This document shows positions 21,452-21,468 of a stretch of DNA of 21,468 bases, piece after piece. The stretch is from CAZXMB01 sp964641715 (GTDB taxonomy: Bacteria > Desulfobacterota > BSN033 > UBA1163), in contig CAZXMB010000031.1 in NCBI GenBank assembly GCA_964641715.1, positions 1 to 21,468 on the forward strand, written 5' to 3'. The translations under genes and the position numbers were made by a program. The notes beneath the pieces are model-generated. The model saw only the letters and a program-made list of their open reading frames with translations, was not told the DNA's origin and searched no databases. How positions within the stretch are numbered: the first letter of the stretch is position 1; each line of letters opens with the position of its first letter.

Positions 21452-21468
21452 GGCAGAAATCTCTTTAC

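Overview
The window looks like a contig from a Gram-negative, probably uncultured bacterium. Lipoprotein and Sec signal peptides, periplasmic binding proteins, strong GGAGG-type ribosome sites and several families of intergenic palindromic repeats would fit a Desulfobacterota (deltaproteobacterial) or Nitrospirota-like genome. That placement is inference from gene style, not from a marker gene. A run of exactly 100 N at 15322-15421 marks a scaffold gap, so the two genes touching it are incomplete. No rRNA, tRNA, CRISPR array, transposase or integrase was found.

Layout. (1) 71-1790, plus strand: a two-gene ABC-2 type exporter (ATPase and permease, overlapping by 56 bp). (2) 8656 down to 1774, minus strand: an apparent eight-gene operon. 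It opens with a complete branched-chain amino-acid type ABC importer (livK-livH-livM-livG-livF), with a terminator-like hairpin between livK and livH. It continues through a stop/start overlap into a polytopic membrane protein with a C-terminal DUF4332/helix-hairpin-helix region, a 39-residue small ORF, and a PrsW-type intramembrane protease with a C-terminal zinc ribbon. (3) 8657-9412: a divergent promoter region and a lipoprotein of unknown function. (4) 9413-10213: 800 bp with no intact gene, packed with palindromic repeats of at least four kinds, separated by alternating copies of a ~15-bp motif (AATGCGTTTGTATTA), plus a broken reading frame. (5) 10235-12285: an Smr-domain protein (plus), then a small membrane protein and a NUDT19-like Nudix hydrolase (minus). 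(6) 12385-20630, plus strand: a very large M14-family metallopeptidase running into the gap, then the rest of a dipeptide/oligopeptide importer (dppA partial, dppB, dppC, dppD, dppF). (7) A perfect 36-bp palindrome and a convergent nitroreductase (minus).

How the genes fit together. The window is dominated by uptake of amino acids and peptides: the liv importer, the dpp importer, and a peptidase beside dpp that may act on peptides. This suggests a proteolytic or amino-acid-using heterotroph. The most unusual items are the liv operon's tail (DUF4332 membrane protein, small ORF, PrsW protease), an in-frame palindromic repeat inside the DUF4332 gene, and the nested repeat island at 9.4-10.2 kb. 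I found no clear new defence or mobile system. The two places where something undescribed is most plausible are the PrsW-containing tail of the liv operon and the large N-terminal region of the M14 protein.
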